Positions 44,068-53,950 of a stretch of 64,000 nt of DNA are shown here, piece after piece (position 1 is the first letter of the stretch; each line of letters opens with the position of its first letter). A program made the position numbers and the translations under genes. This DNA comes from Methanobrevibacter ruminantium M1. GTDB lineage: Archaea; Methanobacteriota; Methanobacteria; Methanobacteriales; Methanobacteriaceae. The stretch covers positions 2,479,001 through 2,543,000 of the forward strand of contig NC_013790.1 of assembly GCF_000024185.1 (NCBI RefSeq), read 5' to 3'. The notes under the pieces are model-generated. The model saw only the letters and a list, made by a program, of their open reading frames with translations. It made no database searches and was not told the origin of the DNA.

Positions 44068-45390
44068 ATGACTAATGAAGATAATAAAAATATGACAATT
44101 ATTGGAGCTAGCAGAGGTCTCGGCAAATGGATAGCCCAACACTTAAAAGAAGACTTTAATATCACCATAACAAGCCGAAATCAAGCAGAAGGGCAAGAAG
44201 TGGCCAATGAACTAAAGGTTAGCTACAATAATGACAATATTGATGCAATAAAGGATGCAAATATAATTATCTTCAGCGTGCCTATAGAGCATATGGCCAC
44301 CACCATAAAGGAAGTGGCTCCCCATGCACCTAAGGGATCATTATTAATGGATGTTGCAAGCATAAAGAAAGAGCCTGCTGAAGCATTGGAAAAATACGCT
44401 CCTAAAGATGTGGAGATATTGCCATGCCATCCAATGTTTGGTCCAAGAGTCCCTACCCTTAAAAGGCAGATAGTGGTATTGACTCCAATTGAAAACAGGT
44501 CAAATAGTTGGACACTTGTAAAGGAATATCTAGAGAAAAAGGAATGCGAAATCGTCATTACAAGCCCTGATGAGCATGACAAATATATGAGCATCGTTCA
44601 AGGACTTACCCATTTCTCATTCATAAGCCTTGCTTCAACAATAAAGAAGCTAAACATAAATGTCAAGAAGTCAAGATCATTTTCCAGTCCAGTCTATAGC
44701 CTAATGCTTGATATGATAAGTCGTGTTGTCTATCAAAACCCTTACCTTTACTATTCAATACAAAAGAACAATAAGGAAACTGCATATGCAAGAGATGCAT
44801 TGATTAAAGAAAGCATGCGCCTATCAAAACTGATAGAAGAGGGAGACGAGGAAGACTTTGTAAAGGCCATTGCAGAATCAGCAGAGCATATTGATGAAAT
44901 CGAAGAGGCTTTGGTACGCTCAGATAAGGCAATAAGCATGTTGAATCAAAAGGCAAATATCCTAACAAAATTAATTGGAGAAGAAGTGGGATTGGAAGAT
45001 GCATTCTCCAAAAAGGCATATATAGGCATTGTTAGAAAGGTCAGCTCACAGACTGTTACAATAGAGAATGAAAACAATGAAGAGATTGAATTGAAGATTT
45101 CATCTATTGACATAATGGATAAAGATGAGCTCTTCCAATGGAAAAAGAAGAATTTGAAGTTGGAATCCTTTGATTTAACAGCAAAATTCCCTTCAAGCGC
45201 TAATGAAGACTATTTGCTTAAGATGTTTAAAAGGATTGAACCAGTTATTGATGCAAATATCATCTTTAAAGACAAAGAGATTGAAAAAGATTTAAGAACT
45301 TATAAGTTCCATTATTCCCTATTCAATAAGCAAGAAAAGGATTATGTTGAAAAATACATTCAGGGAATTGGTGGAATCCTAATAAAATAA
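44068..45390 (+). CDS. tyrA: prephenate dehydrogenase with archaeal C-terminal extension
   Basis: TyrA oxidises prephenate to 4-hydroxyphenylpyruvate on the way to tyrosine. In this 440-residue protein the NAD-binding motif is IIGASRGLGKWIA (G-x-x-x-G-x-G type), followed by IIFSVPIEHMATTIKE, MDVASIKKEPAEAL and the substrate-site PCHPMFGPRVPT. The helical dimer domain spans about 170-290 (VQGLTHFSFISL). About 150 more residues follow, ending in a probable alpha/beta domain that may be regulatory; similar long forms occur in methanogens. Tyrosine is also the substrate of CofG/CofH, so the link to the upstream gene makes metabolic sense. Confidence 0.9.
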   Translation: MTNEDNKNMTIIGASRGLGKWIAQHLKEDFNITITSRNQAEGQEVANELKVSYNNDNIDAIKDANIIIFSVPIEHMATTIKEVAPHAPKGSLLMDVASIKKEPAEALEKYAPKDVEILPCHPMFGPRVPTLKRQIVVLTPIENRSNSWTLVKEYLEKKECEIVITSPDEHDKYMSIVQGLTHFSFISLASTIKKLNINVKKSRSFSSPVYSLMLDMISRVVYQNPYLYYSIQKNNKETAYARDALIKESMRLSKLIEEGDEEDFVKAIAESAEHIDEIEEALVRSDKAISMLNQKANILTKLIGEEVGLEDAFSKKAYIGIVRKVSSQTVTIENENNEEIELKISSIDIMDKDELFQWKKKNLKLESFDLTAKFPSSANEDYLLKMFKRIEPVIDANIIFKDKEIEKDLRTYKFHYSLFNKQEKDYVEKYIQGIGGILIK

Positions 45391-45568
45391 TTTAAAAATT
45401 ACTTAATAAAATGACAAAACCACACTAATTGATTAAACCATACTGATTGATTGATGAGAAACTTACTGATTAATTAAAGCATATTGATTGATTGAAAAGG
45501 AACCTACTGATTGATTGAAAAGCTCTAATAAACCACAAAAATCATAAACCTAATAATGCGCCATATAT

Positions 45569-46339
45569 TTAATAAATCCTTGCATCTAGAACTATATGCT
45601 CTACACCTGGAGCATATCTTTTTATACGCTGAATATTTAAAACCTCAACTTCCCTTTCACCGCAGTTCCATGCCATTTCCTTAACCCTCTCATAAGGCCT
45701 AGTTTCAATCAGCTTATCCGGAACGGTCTCATGATAATGAATTATGCCACCATCCTTAACGCATTCCATCGCCGGATGCAAGAAGTGATGAGTTGTCTTC
45801 ACATAACCCATTAAAACCCTATCTGCAGAGTATTTAGGTGCTTCTATTGCACAATCCCCTAAAATAGGAATCATCCTATCATAACCTGCTTTTTTATTGA
45901 TTTTATTTAACTCAATATTCCTTTTTAGAAAATGATAGGAATTTGGATTTATTTCAATCGAATAGATCTGCTTTGCCTGGCTATGAACCCCAATAGGAAT
46001 AGAAAAGTATCCGATTCCTGCAAACATATCCAAGACAGTCTCATCCTTTTGGACTAGTTTGGCTATTCTTAATCGCTCATTATTATTTCCTTTAGCCCAC
46101 ATCACTTTAGACAAATCCAAGTTAAACAGGCATCCGTTTTCCTTATGAATGGTTTCTGTATCCTCACCATACAAGATATCAATTGTAGGCTCTCTCTTTT
46201 GACCTTCAATCTTTTCAATCCGGATTATGGATTTGACCTTATGCCTATGTGCAAGATCTTTTAAAGTCTTCTCATCATTCAAGTCCAAATCAAAGTTATC
46301 ATCAATGATGAGAATGTCCCCTATCTTTTTCCACTTCAA
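45569..46339 (-). CDS. taw2: tRNA(Phe) wyosine aminocarboxypropyltransferase Taw2
   Basis: Taw2 transfers the 3-amino-3-carboxypropyl group of SAM to 4-demethylwyosine at position 37 of tRNA-Phe. This 256-residue protein has the Trm5-like fold: VMWAKGNNNERLRIAKLV, the SAM motif VLDMFAGIGYFSIPIG and YSIEINPNSYHFLKRNIELN. Where Trm5 methyltransferases have N-P-P, it reads LMGYVKTTHHFLHPA, the feature that separates Taw2/TYW2 from Trm5. The N-terminal domain is short. Start ATG 46339 has GGTGATTGTTTG before it. It converges with tyrA over a repeat-rich spacer. Confidence 0.9.
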   Translation of the reverse strand: MKWKKIGDILIIDDNFDLDLNDEKTLKDLAHRHKVKSIIRIEKIEGQKREPTIDILYGEDTETIHKENGCLFNLDLSKVMWAKGNNNERLRIAKLVQKDETVLDMFAGIGYFSIPIGVHSQAKQIYSIEINPNSYHFLKRNIELNKINKKAGYDRMIPILGDCAIEAPKYSADRVLMGYVKTTHHFLHPAMECVKDGGIIHYHETVPDKLIETRPYERVKEMAWNCGEREVEVLNIQRIKRYAPGVEHIVLDARIY

Positions 46340-46433
46340 ACAATCACCAAAAATCTAAAATAAACTTAAAATCAAAAAGAAACTATTATAAAATTAAGCA
46401 AATTGCTTTCAATATTAAATATATACTGCCTAG

Positions 46434-46536
46434 TTTTTAAAAATTTCTTAAATGTTTAGGAAGATTATTTGTAAACAATAGGATATTTTTTAAAAATTTC
46501 TTAAATGTTTATGAATATTATTTGTAAACAATAGAA
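46434..46536. repeat. 53-bp tandem duplication
   Basis: TTTTTAAAAATTTCTTAAAT and the following 30 bases at 46434 recur at 46487 with few changes. Here the repeat is in a divergent spacer, not at a gene 3' end. Confidence 0.85.
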
Positions 46537-46912
46537 TAAATTAAAAAACTTTATATAATACAAAGACAATAATAAGATTAAATACATTAAAATAAATTAA
46601 AGTTATTAAAATCAATAAGTAAAAATAAATAAAATAAATTGATTAAATGAACGCAAAATTAAAAAATACGAATTTAAAATACTGTAAAATTAAAAATAAT
46701 CAATATCTGTAAAAATATATTAAAATAAACTAAATTAAGTAAAAAATATAAAAATGAAAAATTACTAATTATACGAAATATCGAAACTATTATATATAAT
46801 GCAATACAAAATAAAAGTAGTTAGGAAAAAGTATAATTAAATCAAAGCTAAAATTCATTTTAATGATTTAAGAAAAAATCCTGACATAAAATATTTTCTA
46901 ATTTTGTAACGA

Positions 46913-46945
46913 TTAATTTTTATTAGAGATCTCTATAAAAATTAA
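46913..46945. promoter_or_regulatory. 33-bp palindrome upstream of psmB
   Basis: Arms TTAATTTTTATTAGAGA and TCTCTATAAAAATTAA are complementary except for one extra base and meet at GATC. It lies about 170 bp before psmB and could be an operator, or a hairpin in a transcript. The central AGAGATCTCT is unusually GC-rich for the region. Confidence 0.45.
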
Positions 46946-47112
46946 TTAGAATTTATTAATTATTTAAATTTTTTATTGGATTATTATTATTTTCTATAAT
47001 TATAATTAATTCATAATTATTTTTAAATTTAAAGCCATTAGATTTATTTTATAATATTTACAATTAACAATTAAATTTAATTTTACAAAATTATTATACG
47101 AGGTGTATTAAT

Positions 47113-47736
47113 ATGAGTAATAAAAACACTTTTGAAGGTACTACAACCGTTGGTATTACCTGCAAAGATGGTGTTGTATTTGCAAGTGAAAGAAGAGCAA
47201 GTATGGGAAACCTTGTTGCTCACAAAGTAGCTGAAAAAATATTCAAAATCGACAATCACATTGCAGCAACCATTGCAGGATCTGTAGCAGATGCACAAAC
47301 CTTAATGAAAGTAATAAGTGCTGAAACTTCATTGTACAGATTAAGAAATGGAAAAGACATTAGCTTAGAAGCAGCTGCTGCTGTAAGCTCTAACATATTA
47401 CACTCCTCACCAGCATATGTTCAAACTCTTATCGGAGGAGTAGACGACACTGGAGCATCAATCTATTCATTAGATGCTGCAGGTGGTATGATTAAGGATA
47501 CCTTCATTTCTACCGGTTCCGGTTCCACATTTGCATATGGTGTGCTTGAAGACAGATTCTATGAAGATATCACTGTAGAGGAAGCTACTGAAGTTGCCAT
47601 AAGAGCAATCAAAGCAGCTACAGAAAGGGATACCTTCTCTGGAAACGGCTTTTTAGTGGCAAATGTTACTAAAGACGGATTTAAAATGTTAGAAAAAGAA
47701 GAAGTAGACGCTATTATTGAAAAGATCAATAGCTAG
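47113..47736 (+). CDS. psmB: proteasome beta subunit
   Basis: This is the catalytic subunit of the archaeal 20S proteasome. The propeptide MSNKNTFEG is removed to expose Thr10 in TTTVGITCKDG, the nucleophile. Other family residues are seen in SERRASMGNLVAHK and in STGSGSTFAYGVLE, the S-G-S-G loop. Length (207 residues) is normal. The alpha subunit and the unfoldase PAN are not in the window. GAGGTG lies seven bases before the ATG. A 10-bp hairpin 130 bp downstream may end the transcript. The psmB, aCPSF1, purM, comC order seems shared with Methanothermobacter, from memory. Confidence 0.97.
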   Translation: MSNKNTFEGTTTVGITCKDGVVFASERRASMGNLVAHKVAEKIFKIDNHIAATIAGSVADAQTLMKVISAETSLYRLRNGKDISLEAAAAVSSNILHSSPAYVQTLIGGVDDTGASIYSLDAAGGMIKDTFISTGSGSTFAYGVLEDRFYEDITVEEATEVAIRAIKAATERDTFSGNGFLVANVTKDGFKMLEKEEVDAIIEKINS

Positions 47737-48429
47737 ACGTGAGAATTATTTATTTTAAAAACTTTATTTTACAACTAATTTTACATATTACAGTATAAAT
47801 AGTATATGCAATAATTAAGTAAACATCTTTTTTATGACACAATAGCTGTTTATTAAAGCATATAAGTTAAGAATATTGTTTTAAGTAACTTAAATCAATA
47901 TTCTTTATTATACTACTTAATTTTATATTCTTAAAAGTTTAAGACAGTTCTATAAACTTTTAACTAAAATTAAAACATAATTAAAAACTTAGAAAAACAG
48001 TTTTTTAACTTAAATTAAAAATATAGCCAGTCCTATAAACTTTTAACTGAAATATAAATATTAAAACAGCTTATTTAAAAATTAACCAAAATTTACTTAA
48101 CCAATATTTAATATTGCATTTAAACTAGAATTAAACTTTTAGAGATTGGAATAATTCAAAAAGGAATTAAACCCACAATTTAAATCACAAAAAATCGGAA
48201 TAATTCAAAAAGGAATTAAATCCACAATTTAAATCACAAAAAAATCGGAATAATTCAAAAAGGAATTAAATCCACAATTTAAATCACAAAAAAATCGGAA
48301 TAATTCAAAAAGGAATTAAATCCACAATTTAAAAATTAGATTTTCAAAAATAATTATTTTACAAAGATATTAGAATATTGACTTATTACCATATACTAAT
48401 TTTATACAACTATTTTTCGAAGTGATTAT
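47737..48429. other. long intergenic region with hairpin and tandem array
   Basis: AAGAATATTG (47869-47878) and CAATATTCTT (47896-47905) form a 10-bp stem with a further TTTAAGT/ACTTAAA pairing inside. CAGTTCTATAAACTTTTAACT at 47945 recurs at 48028 with one change. A four-copy array follows at 48148. GAAGTGAT near 48418 is the ribosome binding site of the next gene. Confidence 0.55.
48148..48340. repeat. 49-50 bp tandem repeat, four copies
   Basis: Units starting GGAATAATTCAAAAAGGAAT at 48148, 48197, 48247 and 48297 are almost identical (one ACCC/ATCC change and a variable A-run). There are no unique spacers, so it is not a CRISPR array. It lies upstream of the aCPSF1 gene. Confidence 0.95.
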
Positions 48430-50340
48430 ATGGCTTCCAATGTTTTAGAACAAATTAAAGAAGAAATTACAAAGAAACTTCCAGAAGAGGTTAAATTAGC
48501 AAATATTGAATTTGAAGGTCCGGAAGTTGTAATATATACAAAAAATCCAGACATCATTGCAGACAATGGGGACCTAATTAGAAACCTCGCTAAGGACTTA
48601 AGAAAAAGAATCATCATACGTTCAGACAAGTCAGTTTTAGACTCTTACGAAGACGCAATCAAGAAGGTAGAGGAAATCGTACCTGAAGATGCTGAAATTA
48701 ACGACATAAAATTTGATGAAGTTACAAATGAAATTGTCATAGAGGCAACCAAGCCAGGACTTGTAATTGGAAAATATGGAGTTACCTCAAGAGATATCGT
48801 AAGAAACACTGGTTGGGCTCCTAAAATCTTAAGAACCCCTCCAATGAGATCTGAAATTATCGACAGAATAAGAAACACCCTTTTAAACAACAGCAAAGAA
48901 AGAAAAAAATTCCTCCAAACATTAGGTGCAAGAATTCACCAAGGGGGAAAATATCCTAGCGACTGGGTAAGATTAACTGCTATGGGAGGATTTAAGGAAG
49001 TAGGACGTTCCTGCATGTTGCTTCAAACTCCAAACAGTAGAGTATTGCTTGACTGCGGAGTAAACGTAGCAGGCCAAGATGACAAAACCTCATTCCCAAT
49101 GCTTGGAGTTCCTGAATTTTCAATTCAAGACTTAGATGCTGTTGTCTTATCTCACGCTCACTTGGACCACTGCGGATTCATCCCTTACCTTTACCACTAT
49201 GGATACGAAGGCCCTGTTTACTGTACAAGTGCAACAAGAGACTTGATGACATTATTGCAAATGGATTATATTGATATCGCTCACAGAGATAACAATCCTC
49301 TCCCATTCAATGCAAAGCATGTTCAAAAGGAAGTTAAGCATACAATTACATTGGATTACGGAGTGGTTACTGACATTTCCCCAGACATCAAGCTTACATT
49401 GCATAATGCAGGACACATCATAGGATCTGCAATGTGCCACTTCCACATTGGAGACGGAGCACATAACCTTCTATACACAGGAGACTTTAAATATGAAAAA
49501 AGCAGACTTCTTGAACCTGCAACAACCAGATTCCCAAGAGTGGAAAGCTGCATTATGGAAAGTACCTATGGAGGACATGAGGATGTAACCCCTTCAAGAA
49601 ACAATGCAGAAAAGGAATTGATGAAAACCATCTACAAAACAATTAAACGTGGCGGAAAAGTATTGCTTCCAGTGTTTGCTGTAGGAAGGGCTCAAGAATT
49701 GATGATTGTGCTTGAAGAGTATATGCATCATGACATAATTGAAACCGTACCTATACATCTTGACGGAATGATTTGGGAAGCAACTGCAGTGCATACTGCA
49801 AGACCTGAATACTTAAGCAAGGAATTAAGAGATCAAATCCTTCATATGAGCCGTAACCCATTCATGACAGAATCATTCAATCAGGTTCAAAACAATGCAG
49901 AAAGAAAGGAAATCGTTGAAGGAGAGCCTTCAATCATATTGTCAACTTCTGGTATGATGACTGGAGGAAACTCTGTAGAATACTTCAAATGGTTATGTGA
50001 AGACAAAAAGAACACTCTTATCTTTGTAGGATACCAATCTGAAGGTTCATTAGGTAGAAAAATCCAAAAAGGACATAAGCAATTACCATTTGAAGATGAA
50101 GACGGTAAGACAAGGGTTTTCAATGTAGAAATGGAAGTCAAGACCATTGAAGGATTCAGTGGTCACTCCAATAGAAGACAATTGATGGAATTTGCTAAAA
50201 GACTACACCCAAGACCGGATAAGATTATTACCTGTCATGGAGACCCTTATAAGACTGTTGACTTGGCTTCAAGCATTCATAGAAGCTTTAAAGTTGAGAC
50301 AAAGACTCCAGTCATACTCGATGCAGTAAGGTTACAATAA
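48430..50340 (+). CDS. aCPSF1/FttA beta-CASP transcription termination ribonuclease
   Basis: aCPSF1 (FttA) cuts nascent RNA at U-rich sites and drives transcription termination in archaea. The 636-residue protein has the full archaeal form: two KH-like domains (about 1-145), a metallo-beta-lactamase domain with H242-A-H-L-D-H247 in [30 protein letters not shown], a beta-CASP domain ([20 protein letters not shown]), and the final [13 protein letters not shown] and TCHGDP metal motifs. It dimerises in known members. GAAGTGAT lies four bases before the ATG. It is a single gene between psmB and purM. Confidence 0.96.
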   Translation: MASNVLEQIKEEITKKLPEEVKLANIEFEGPEVVIYTKNPDIIADNGDLIRNLAKDLRKRIIIRSDKSVLDSYEDAIKKVEEIVPEDAEINDIKFDEVTNEIVIEATKPGLVIGKYGVTSRDIVRNTGWAPKILRTPPMRSEIIDRIRNTLLNNSKERKKFLQTLGARIHQGGKYPSDWVRLTAMGGFKEVGRSCMLLQTPNSRVLLDCGVNVAGQDDKTSFPMLGVPEFSIQDLDAVVLSHAHLDHCGFIPYLYHYGYEGPVYCTSATRDLMTLLQMDYIDIAHRDNNPLPFNAKHVQKEVKHTITLDYGVVTDISPDIKLTLHNAGHIIGSAMCHFHIGDGAHNLLYTGDFKYEKSRLLEPATTRFPRVESCIMESTYGGHEDVTPSRNNAEKELMKTIYKTIKRGGKVLLPVFAVGRAQELMIVLEEYMHHDIIETVPIHLDGMIWEATAVHTARPEYLSKELRDQILHMSRNPFMTESFNQVQNNAERKEIVEGEPSIILSTSGMMTGGNSVEYFKWLCEDKKNTLIFVGYQSEGSLGRKIQKGHKQLPFEDEDGKTRVFNVEMEVKTIEGFSGHSNRRQLMEFAKRLHPRPDKIITCHGDPYKTVDLASSIHRSFKVETKTPVILDAVRLQ

Positions 50341-50683
50341 ACTTATACTAAAATTTAATAAAAAACTATTATCTTATAAAAGCTATTAAACTTTTAAAAG
50401 CTATTAAACTTATAAAGCTATTAAACTTTTAAAAGCTATTAAACTTATAAAAACTATTAATTTTATAAAAGCTATTAATCTTAAAAAAGCTATTAGAAAA
50501 ATTAAGAAATAATAGTATATAATAAATAATAGCTTTAACAAATTATATATTATAACTTATTGAAAAAATAAGAAAATTCATATTAAATAATTTGAAATTT
50601 GATTCAAATAAATTAAAAAACATTAGGAAAATCTTAAAAAAGAATTTTCCTAAGTATAAAGAAATTATTAATAAGGTGTTTTT
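50341..50683. other. intergenic region holding an 18-bp repeat array
   Basis: After the aCPSF1 stop, AGCTATTAAACTT-type units recur (see the repeat entry); the rest, up to the AGGTG ribosome binding site of purM at about 50673, is A/T only. Confidence 0.5.
50381..50500. repeat. 17-19 bp tandem repeat, seven units
   Basis: AGCTATTAAACTTWTAAA units start at about 50381, 50399, 50416, 50434, 50452, 50470 and 50488. The period is near 18 bp, much shorter than in the other arrays of this window. Confidence 0.85.
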
Positions 50684-51703
50684 ATGGTTACATATTCAGA
50701 ATCAGGTGTTGACATTGACCTTGAAGCATTGACTGTTTCTAAACTTGCTTCAAAATTAAAACCAACATTAGAATACAGAAATATCATTACTGACAGTGGA
50801 CATTTTGCAGCTTTAGTAGAACTTGGAGATAAGGCCATTGCAATGAGCACTGATGGTGTAGGGAGTAAAATCTTAGTGGCTAAAATGATGGAGAAATACG
50901 ATACCGTTGGAATCGACATGATTGCAATGGTAGTTAACGACATTCTCTGTGTAGGTGCTGAGCCTATAGCATTAGTGGACTATTTGGCAGTTGAAGAGCC
51001 AGATCCAAAAGTTGCTGAAGAGATTGCAGACGGATTAGTCAAAGGAGCTACCGAATCCAAAATCGCAATAATCGGAGGGGAAACAGCATCACTTCCAGGA
51101 ATTGTAAAGGATTTCGATTTAGCTGGAACCGGAATCGGCTTTGTAGACAAGGACAAAATTATCACTGGTGCAGACATCCAAGAAGGAGACATCTTAATCG
51201 GACTTAGAAGTAGCGGAATCCACAGTAATGGATTAAGCCTTGCAAGACGTGCAATATTCGAAGATGGAGGATTTACTGTCGATGACAAAATGCCTAATTC
51301 AGACACCACAATCGGTGAAGAATTATTAAAGCCAACCCAATTATATGTTAAAGCAATCATTGACCTTCTAGGACAAGGATTTAATATAAAAGGACTTGCT
51401 CATATGACTGGTGGCGGAGTAAACAACCTTTCAAGACTTAAAGATGGAATAGGCTTTGAAATCACTGATTATCCAGAACCTCAAGATATTTTCAAATTGA
51501 TTTACCAACAAGGAGTTCCTTTAGAGGAAATGTATAAGGTCTTCAATATGGGAATAGGATTTACAGTAATCGCAAGCCCTGAGGAAGCTGATGCAGTCCT
51601 TGAAGCATTAAATAAAAATATTGAAAGTTATATTGTTGGAAAAGTTATTGGCGAAGAGAAAATAGTTGTAAAAACCTTTGAAGGCACTGAAATAACTTAT
51701 TAA
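50684..51703 (+). CDS. purM: phosphoribosylformylglycinamidine cyclo-ligase PurM
   Basis: PurM closes the imidazole ring to form AIR, the fifth step of purine synthesis, using ATP. The 339-residue protein shows the family blocks [68 protein letters not shown] and [26 protein letters not shown] lies before the ATG. A 43-bp repeat built from its last codon, stop and 3' flank follows. Confidence 0.97.
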   Translation: MVTYSESGVDIDLEALTVSKLASKLKPTLEYRNIITDSGHFAALVELGDKAIAMSTDGVGSKILVAKMMEKYDTVGIDMIAMVVNDILCVGAEPIALVDYLAVEEPDPKVAEEIADGLVKGATESKIAIIGGETASLPGIVKDFDLAGTGIGFVDKDKIITGADIQEGDILIGLRSSGIHSNGLSLARRAIFEDGGFTVDDKMPNSDTTIGEELLKPTQLYVKAIIDLLGQGFNIKGLAHMTGGGVNNLSRLKDGIGFEITDYPEPQDIFKLIYQQGVPLEEMYKVFNMGIGFTVIASPEEADAVLEALNKNIESYIVGKVIGEEKIVVKTFEGTEITY

Positions 51704-51810
51704 ACTTTAAAAGAATAATTAACTTTCAAAGAAAACTAAACCTATTAAGTTTAAAGAATAATTAACTTTCAAAGAAAACTAAACCTATTAAGTTTAAAGA
51801 ATAATTAATT
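51698..51810. repeat. 43-bp tandem repeat from the purM tail
   Basis: TATTAARYTTTAAAGAATAATT followed by AACTTTCAAAGAAAACTAAA occurs at 51698 and again 43 bp on, with a third, partial copy from about 51786. The first unit contains the last codon and stop of purM. Confidence 0.9.
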
Positions 51811-51895
51811 TTCTAATTATTAAAAAAGAACCAATTAAAACTTATTAATAATTAAAACACTAAAATTTCAGCATTAAGGAAATAGGAGGGAAAGA

Positions 51896-52885
51896 ATGAA
51901 TATTAGTGTTAATAAAGAACGAGAACTAGTAAAAGAAATATTAACTAAAATCGGAGTAAAGGAAAACCAAGCTGATGTTGTAACAGAAGCAACAATAGAC
52001 TCTGATTTAAAAGGATTCACTTCACACGGACTTGGAAGATTCCCACAATACATAAGAGGAATCAAAAGAGGACATATTCAAATTGATGGGGAATATGACA
52101 TAGTCCAAGAAACTGAATCAATCGCATTGATTGACGGTAAAAGTCTTTTTGGACAATACATAGCTCATGAAGCAATGAGCTTAGCAATTGAAAAGGCTAA
52201 AAAGACAGGTATTGCTGCAGTAGGTACATTCAATGCTAACCACTTTGGAATAACTGGATATTACTCTGATTTAGCCATTAGAAATGATACCATCGGTATT
52301 GTAATATGTAATACAGAACCTGGAGTAGCACCTCTTGGAGGTAAAAAAGCAATTCTTGGTACTAACCCAGTGGCTATAGGAATTCCTTCCGACACTTATA
52401 TTGCTGTAGACATGGCAACTTCTGTCAGCGCTCGTGGAAAATTATTGGAAGCTCAAAGAAAAGGTGAAGAGATTCCACCAAACACTGCAATCGATAAGGA
52501 TGGAAACCCAACAACCGATCCTGAAGCTGCATTAGAAGGTTCCATCTTACCATTTGGCGGAGTCAAAGGATATGCATTAAGCCTTATGATTGAAATCATG
52601 TCTGGACCTTTAGTAAACGCTGCATTTGGTACAAAAGTAACCGGAACTGCAGGTGACTATAAGGAAAACTGTAATAAGGGAGACTTATTCGTTGCTATCG
52701 ATCCTTCCAAATTTGTTCCAATCGAACAGTTCAAGGCAGACGTTGAAGAATTCGTTACTGAAATAAGAGAATCCGGTGACACATTCATACCAGGAGACCT
52801 TGAAGTAAAAAGAATTGCAGAAAACGAAGTCAAAGGTTTAGACATAGATGAAAAACTCTATGACACCTTAGAAAACAATTTGTGA
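51896..52885 (+). CDS. comC: L-sulfolactate dehydrogenase ComC
   Basis: ComC oxidises (2R)-3-sulfolactate to sulfopyruvate with NAD, the third step of coenzyme M synthesis. It belongs to the type 2 malate/L-lactate dehydrogenase family, not the Rossmann one: VTEATIDSDLKGFTSHGLGR, AAVGTFNANHFGITGYYSDL, TNPVAIGIP, DMATSVSARGK and LPFGGVKGYALSLMIE are visible. The assignment as ComC over a malate dehydrogenase rests on family habit in methanogens and the presence of comB. GGAGGGAAAGA precedes the ATG. It follows purM by about 190 bp. Confidence 0.9.
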   Translation: MNISVNKERELVKEILTKIGVKENQADVVTEATIDSDLKGFTSHGLGRFPQYIRGIKRGHIQIDGEYDIVQETESIALIDGKSLFGQYIAHEAMSLAIEKAKKTGIAAVGTFNANHFGITGYYSDLAIRNDTIGIVICNTEPGVAPLGGKKAILGTNPVAIGIPSDTYIAVDMATSVSARGKLLEAQRKGEEIPPNTAIDKDGNPTTDPEAALEGSILPFGGVKGYALSLMIEIMSGPLVNAAFGTKVTGTAGDYKENCNKGDLFVAIDPSKFVPIEQFKADVEEFVTEIRESGDTFIPGDLEVKRIAENEVKGLDIDEKLYDTLENNL

Positions 52886-53493
52886 TGAATTAGATATTGA
52901 TTTAGACAGTTATTTAACTGAATAAATCATTCTTTCTTTTTCTTTCCTATTTTTTTAAATTTACTCTTTTTAGCTCACAGCATACTATTTTTTAAACTGA
53001 TTTTAAACCACTATTTTTATAATATTTTAGATTTAAAACTACTCTTTTTTGAAATGCTATTTTTCAAACATTTTATAACAACAACTCTTTTTAAAAAATA
53101 TAAAATATTGAAAAAAAAAATTAAAAATTCAAAACAAACTCTTAAAAAAAATGAAAGTTTTTTATCTATAAAATTTTTAAAATCATCTATGATTAAATGT
53201 ACAGTTAATGTAAAAACTATTAAAATAATCAATGATTTAATTAATTTAAATGAAAGAAATTAAAAAAATTATAAAAATTATATGAGGCATCTATCATTTA
53301 ATAAAACAAAATTGTGAAAAAGTGCAAAATCATTTTTGCACAATTTGTGCAAAAGTGTAAAAACACAAAAACAAGAAAACAAAAATGTGAAAAAATTAAA
53401 ATCTGTAAAAGTGAAGAAATGAAAAGTCACAAAAAGAAATGAAATAATAAAAAAGAGAAAAGAAATAAAAAATTGAAAAATAAATTAGGATAA
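52886..53493. other. convergent intergenic region with two hairpins
   Basis: Contains the comC terminator, diverged ACTCTTTTT segments near 52970, 53042 and 53084, and the hairpin GTGCAAAA-TCAT-TTTTGCAC at 53322-53341 followed by a third GTGCAAAA at 53347. A short Lys-rich frame at 53054-53263 is probably not a gene. Confidence 0.5.
52899..52957 (+). terminator. hairpin plus T-rich tract after comC
   Basis: CAGTTA and TAACTG pair around TT, and outside them GATTTA pairs with TAAATC (52899-52928), leaving 2-base internal loops. CTTTCTTTTTCTTTCC and a T-run follow. Confidence 0.75.
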
Positions 53494-53886
53494 TTAAATA
53501 GCACAAGATGGTGCAAAGCCTAAATCGCTTAATAAAGTATCAAGACCCTTTTCAGCCATTGCATAATCATCCACTAAACAGAATATGCCTAATTTACCTT
53601 CTTTAATAAAAGTAGTCAATAAACTGGAATCATCTAATAAATCGGATGCATCCTCTTCAGTTATTGTGAAAAAGAGACCAGTATCCATCATATTAAGAGA
53701 ATTATTTATATTGAATTTAGACTCAACAGTTCCTTCTTTTCTCTCAATCAATAAAAAATTCTTATCAGTTTCGCCAATAAATATAGCAATCACAGTACCT
53801 GGACTTAAAACAGCCCAATAGGATTCAGTCTCTTTAACAAACTTATCCCAAAGATTATTGTCATGAATTTTAACAGGTTTTACCAT
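53494..53886 (-). CDS. hypothetical protein
   Basis: I do not recognise this 130-residue soluble protein. It begins MVKPVKIHDNNLWDKFVKET and is a mixed alpha/beta sequence with acidic patches (TITEEDASDLLDDSS); it ends LGFAPSCAI. ATG 53886 follows AGGTGTTAAT; the frame extends 24 codons further upstream, but that part reads like translated A/T spacer. It follows the DGC-domain gene by about 65 bp on the same strand and may be cotranscribed with it. Confidence 0.65.
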   Translation of the reverse strand: MVKPVKIHDNNLWDKFVKETESYWAVLSPGTVIAIFIGETDKNFLLIERKEGTVESKFNINNSLNMMDTGLFFTITEEDASDLLDDSSLLTTFIKEGKLGIFCLVDDYAMAEKGLDTLLSDLGFAPSCAI

Positions 53887-53950
53887 ATTAACACCTAAAA
53901 TAAAAATAAAATAATAAAAATCATTAATCCGGCTTAAAAAAATAAATAAA

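Larger units (their letters stand above)
46340..47112. other. divergent spacer with tandem repeat and a palindrome
   Basis: This region upstream of both taw2 and psmB is very AT-rich. A 53-bp tandem pair starts at 46434 and 46487. A near-perfect palindrome lies at 46913-46945. TTTTATAATATTT near 47048 is a TATA candidate for psmB and ACGAGGTG at 47098-47105 its ribosome binding site. Confidence 0.55.

Noticed and set aside
48148-48340. Regular repeats that could suggest a CRISPR array
   Set aside because: The near-identical 49-50 bp units follow one another directly, with no unique spacers, and no cas gene is near. The same holds for 29850-30045.
53054-53263. Open frame of 69 codons, Lys/Ile/Phe-rich
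   Set aside because: Composition is that of translated A/T spacer, there is no ribosome binding site, and it has no recognisable domain.
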